This document shows positions 61,633 through 64,000 of a stretch of DNA of 64,000 nt, in pieces. The DNA is taken from NCBI RefSeq assembly GCF_003426815.1, contig NZ_QKYK01000006.1, forward strand, positions 62,001 to 126,000, written 5' to 3'. A program made the translations under genes and the position numbers. The notes beneath the pieces are model-generated. The model worked only from the letters and a program-made list of their open reading frames with translations, was not told the DNA's origin and did not search any database. Position 1 is the stretch's first letter. Every line of letters begins with the position of its first letter. The DNA is from Desertimonas flava (GTDB taxonomy: Bacteria > Actinomycetota > Acidimicrobiia > Acidimicrobiales > Ilumatobacteraceae).

Positions 61633-63072
61633 GTGACCTCCACGTACCCCGCGGCCGCAACGCCGGACTCGCCCCCGGCCACACTCGCGCCGGACAACCG
61701 GAGCCCGGCGCTCATGCTCACCGTGCTGCTCACCGGCACGTTCATGGCCAGCCTCGACGTGTCGATCGTCAACGTCGCCGTGCCGCGCATCGGCGACGAG
61801 CTCGATGCGTCCGAAGCCGCCCTGCAGTTCGTCGTGTCGGGTTACACCGTGGCCTACGCCGCCCTGCTGATCACCGGTGCGCGGCTGGGCGACGATCGCG
61901 GCCACCGGCGGATGTTCACCACCGGGCTGGCGGTGTTCACGGCGACGTCGCTCGTGTGCGGGGTCGTTCCGGGGGTCGAGCTGCTCGTCGTCGCCCGCGT
62001 GCTGCAGGGTGCCGCGGCGGCGATGATGGCACCGCAGGTGCTCACGATCGTGCAACGCCGGCTGCCCAGCGAGCGGCAGCCGATGGCCTTCGCCCTGTAC
62101 GCCAGCGTGATCTCCGGCGCGGTCGTGGCCGGCCAGGTGCTCGGCGGCGTGCTCGTCGACGCCGATCTGTTCGGCTGGTCGTGGCGGACGGTGTTCCTCG
62201 TCAACGTGCCGATCGGCGTGGCGGTGCTGTCGGTCGTGCCCCGGTGCGTCCCCGAGACCGACGAGCTCACCCGGCGCCGTCTCGACATCACGGGCGTCGG
62301 ACTGCTCGCCGCCACGGTGGCGGCGATCATCGTGCCGCTGGTCGTCGGCCGCGAGACCGGCTTCTCGTGGGGCTTGTGGGTCCTGCTCGCCGCTGCCGTG
62401 CCCCTCGGCGCGCTGTTCGCCCGTCACGTGAGCGTCCGCCAGGCCGTCACCGGTGACGCCCTCATCGATCTGGCGCTGCTGCGCCGGCCGGCGGTGGCCC
62501 TCGGCTTCGGCTCGGTCGTGGCCCAGATGGCGGCCTACGGGGGGATGCTGTTCGCCATCACGTTGCACCTGCAACGCGGTCTCGGCTTCTCCCCCATCAG
62601 GTCCGGGCTCTCCCTCGTCACGTTCGCCGTGGCCTTCGCCATCAGCAGCCTCGCCGTGCCGCGCCTGTCGGCGGCCGCTCGGCGGGCGGCACCCGTCGCC
62701 GGGCTCGTCGTGACCGCCGCCGGGTTCCTCGTCGCGGCCTGGCTCGCCCGCGAGGGCCACTGGAACATGGCGACGACGGGGCTCGCCTTCGCCGTCGTCG
62801 GTGGCGGATTCGGGTGCGGCTACAGCCCGGTCGTCAGCCGGACGGTGGCCACGGTGCCGCGAGCGCGCGCTGCCGACGCCAGCGGCATGTTCACCACGCT
62901 CAACCAGCTCGCCTTCGCCATCGGGGTGGCGGCCGTCGGCAGCGTCTACCTCGCCGCCCGGTCCGGGCCCACGGCCGGCGACAGCGGCTCGGCGATGGCG
63001 GTGACGTTCGTCGTCGCCGCCGCCCTCATGCTGGTCGCCGCAGGCGCCGCCGCCACTCAGCGCGCCGACTGA
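61633..63072 (+). CDS. MFS drug efflux transporter, DHA2 (14-helix) family
   Basis: 479 residues. MLTVLLTGTFMASLDVSIVNVAVP (helix 1 with the DHA2 Asp motif D1), GARLGDDRGHRRMF (motif A) and LQGAAAAMMAPQVL (motif B/C region) assign it to the EmrB/QacA group driven by the proton gradient. About 14 membrane helices. Substrate unknown; no TetR gene is next to it. GTG 61633 follows CACGCT by 6 nt. Confidence 0.9.
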   Translation: MTSTYPAAATPDSPPATLAPDNRSPALMLTVLLTGTFMASLDVSIVNVAVPRIGDELDASEAALQFVVSGYTVAYAALLITGARLGDDRGHRRMFTTGLAVFTATSLVCGVVPGVELLVVARVLQGAAAAMMAPQVLTIVQRRLPSERQPMAFALYASVISGAVVAGQVLGGVLVDADLFGWSWRTVFLVNVPIGVAVLSVVPRCVPETDELTRRRLDITGVGLLAATVAAIIVPLVVGRETGFSWGLWVLLAAAVPLGALFARHVSVRQAVTGDALIDLALLRRPAVALGFGSVVAQMAAYGGMLFAITLHLQRGLGFSPIRSGLSLVTFAVAFAISSLAVPRLSAAARRAAPVAGLVVTAAGFLVAAWLAREGHWNMATTGLAFAVVGGGFGCGYSPVVSRTVATVPRARAADASGMFTTLNQLAFAIGVAAVGSVYLAARSGPTAGDSGSAMAVTFVVAAALMLVAAGAAATQRAD

Positions 63073-63131
63073 CCGCCCGGCCCGCCGACCCGCATTCGAG
63101 CCACTGATGCGTCGGTCCGTACGCTCGCGCC

Positions 63132-63839
63132 ATGTCCTCCAGTGTGTCCAGCACGATCGCCGACGGCACGGCGACCATCACCCTCGACGACGGCAAGGCC
63201 AACGCCCTGCGACCCGAGACGCTGAGCGCGATCCACGCCGCGCTCGACGAGGCCGAGGCGGCGGAGGCCGTGGTGGTGCTGACCGGGCGGGACGGGATCT
63301 TCTCGGCCGGCTTCGATCTCGACATCATCCGCGCAGGTGGGGAGGGCACGGCATCGCTGGTGCGCGGCGGCATGGAGCTCGCCCTCCGGCTGCTGTCGTT
63401 CCCGGCGCCGGTGGTGGTGGCCTGCAGCGGCCACGCGATGGCGATGGGTTCCTTCCTCCTGCTGGCCGGCGACTACCGCCTCGGCGTCGCCGACAGCGGT
63501 CACCGGATCAGCGCCAACGAGGTGGCGATCGGCATGACGATGCCGCGAGCGGCCATCGAGATCTGTCTCCAGCGTTTGACTCCGGCGGGCTACAACCGCG
63601 CCATCCTCCTCGCCGACGTGTTCACGGGTGACGGCGCGGTCGCCGCCGGGTTCCTCGACACCACCGTGCCGGCCGGATCACTGGCCGACGCCGCCGCAGA
63701 GCGGGCGGCCGCCTTCGCCGGCCTCTCCCGGCGGGCCCACACCGAATCCAAGCTCCGTCTTCGCCAGGCGATGCTCGACCGGCTCGCCGCCGCCATCGAA
63801 GCCGACGACGTGTACCTGCGATCGCTCGTCGTGCGATAG
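63132..63839 (+). CDS. Enoyl-CoA hydratase/isomerase family protein (crotonase)
   Basis: 235 residues. ATITLDDGKANALRPETL, oxyanion loop GIFSAGFDLDIIRAG and VACSGHAMAMGSFLLLAGDYRLG are crotonase blocks. Where hydratases have a catalytic Glu in the GG(L)E loop, this protein has MGSFL, so simple hydration is doubtful; isomerase or hydrolase activity is possible. TACGCT lies 6 nt before ATG 63132, leaderless pattern. Confidence 0.87.
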   Translation: MSSSVSSTIADGTATITLDDGKANALRPETLSAIHAALDEAEAAEAVVVLTGRDGIFSAGFDLDIIRAGGEGTASLVRGGMELALRLLSFPAPVVVACSGHAMAMGSFLLLAGDYRLGVADSGHRISANEVAIGMTMPRAAIEICLQRLTPAGYNRAILLADVFTGDGAVAAGFLDTTVPAGSLADAAAERAAAFAGLSRRAHTESKLRLRQAMLDRLAAAIEADDVYLRSLVVR

Positions 63840-63848
63840 ACCATTGCC

Positions 63849-64000
63849 ATGGACGTCGCAGAGCGCCTCACCGCCATCGATCCGGCCACCAGAGAGCGGC
63901 TGTTCGCCAACCGGGTCACCACCGTCGACGAGCTGCACGAGCTCAACGGCGTGCCCCACCCGCTGATCCTCGAGAAGCACACGACGCAGCTCACGCCTCT
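63849..64000 (+). CDS. Partial gene, possibly a PPOX-type flavoprotein, cut by the window end
   Basis: Only 50 codons are present. ERLFANRVTTVDELHELNGV resembles the opening of FMN-dependent pyridoxamine-oxidase-like proteins (T-V-x-E-L-x-x-L-x-G-x-P), but too little is visible to be sure. Start ATG 63849 is 9 bp after the crotonase stop on the same strand, so it may be co-transcribed. Confidence 0.45.
   Translation, partial: MDVAERLTAIDPATRERLFANRVTTVDELHELNGVPHPLILEKHTTQLTP

Overview
This is a GC-rich (about 70% by eye), gene-dense chromosomal window with short gaps and frequent GTGA/ATGA gene overlaps. The gene content points to an actinobacterium: a UPF0182 membrane protein, an actinobacterial PDZ-Lon protease, HemQ (chlorite dismutase fold), a CysO-type sulfur carrier, PAC2, DUF3263, LytR_C, a SipW system with an alternate-type signal peptide protein, and many genes that look leaderless. 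Class Acidimicrobiia (Ilumatobacter-like) is my best guess, but no rRNA or other taxonomic marker is present. I see no tRNA, rRNA, CRISPR array, insertion sequence or prophage.

Layout. 0.2-11.8 kb: gdhA, an unusual ATPase-like/XRE/cupin regulator, a hydrolase, UPF0182, a DivIVA-like protein with a phage-head-protein-like C-terminus, PDZ-Lon protease and two small proteins. 11.8-18.4 kb: MarR/amidohydrolase pair, GNAT, PAC2, NUDIX, a lipoprotein substrate-binding protein, hemQ and fdhD. 18.4-20.5 kb: a three-gene overlapping operon of beta-carbonic anhydrase, a secreted RNase Sa-type ribonuclease and its barstar-like inhibitor. 20.8-24.6 kb: two methyltransferases, a RibD/DHFR-like reductase and a class III aminotransferase. 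24.6-27.4 kb: groEL with a CIRCE operator, embedded in repeats, then cysO. 27.4-32.5 kb: glycerate kinase, LytR_C/DUF3263 pair, uridine kinase, DUF2087 regulator and a SnoaL-like/XRE pair. 32.5-39.1 kb: a molybdopterin oxidoreductase (probable client of FdhD), two small genes, then a five-gene SipW surface-protein operon. 39.4-46.9 kb: MocR regulator, Zn-ribbon peptide, oxidoreductase, MPG glycosylase, a LuxR fragment, NUDIX-like, crotonase, riboflavin synthase, DUF5995 and gpsA. 46.9-55.7 kb: a DMFase-like protein, FAA hydrolase, divergent response regulator/STAS pair, YceH, siderophore-interacting protein, CLC (F-type) transporter, Dps and a frameshifted GH43 gene. 55.7-57.9 kb: amtB-glnK behind two GlnR-like sites. 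57.9-64 kb: amidase, acyl-CoA dehydrogenase, hydrolase, MFS pump, crotonase and the start of a further gene.

System-level points. At least 22 starts carry a TANNNT hexamer 6-10 nt upstream with no ribosome binding site, implying pervasive leaderless transcription; this also settles several starts. Nitrogen metabolism is represented by gdhA and amtB-glnK. Dispersed repeats cluster at two places (24.6-27.0 and 52.6-52.9 kb), which share two unrelated hairpin families. The most novel-looking items are the RNase/barstar operon, the DivIVA/MuF-like fusion, the paired 51-bp hairpins and the SipW operon.
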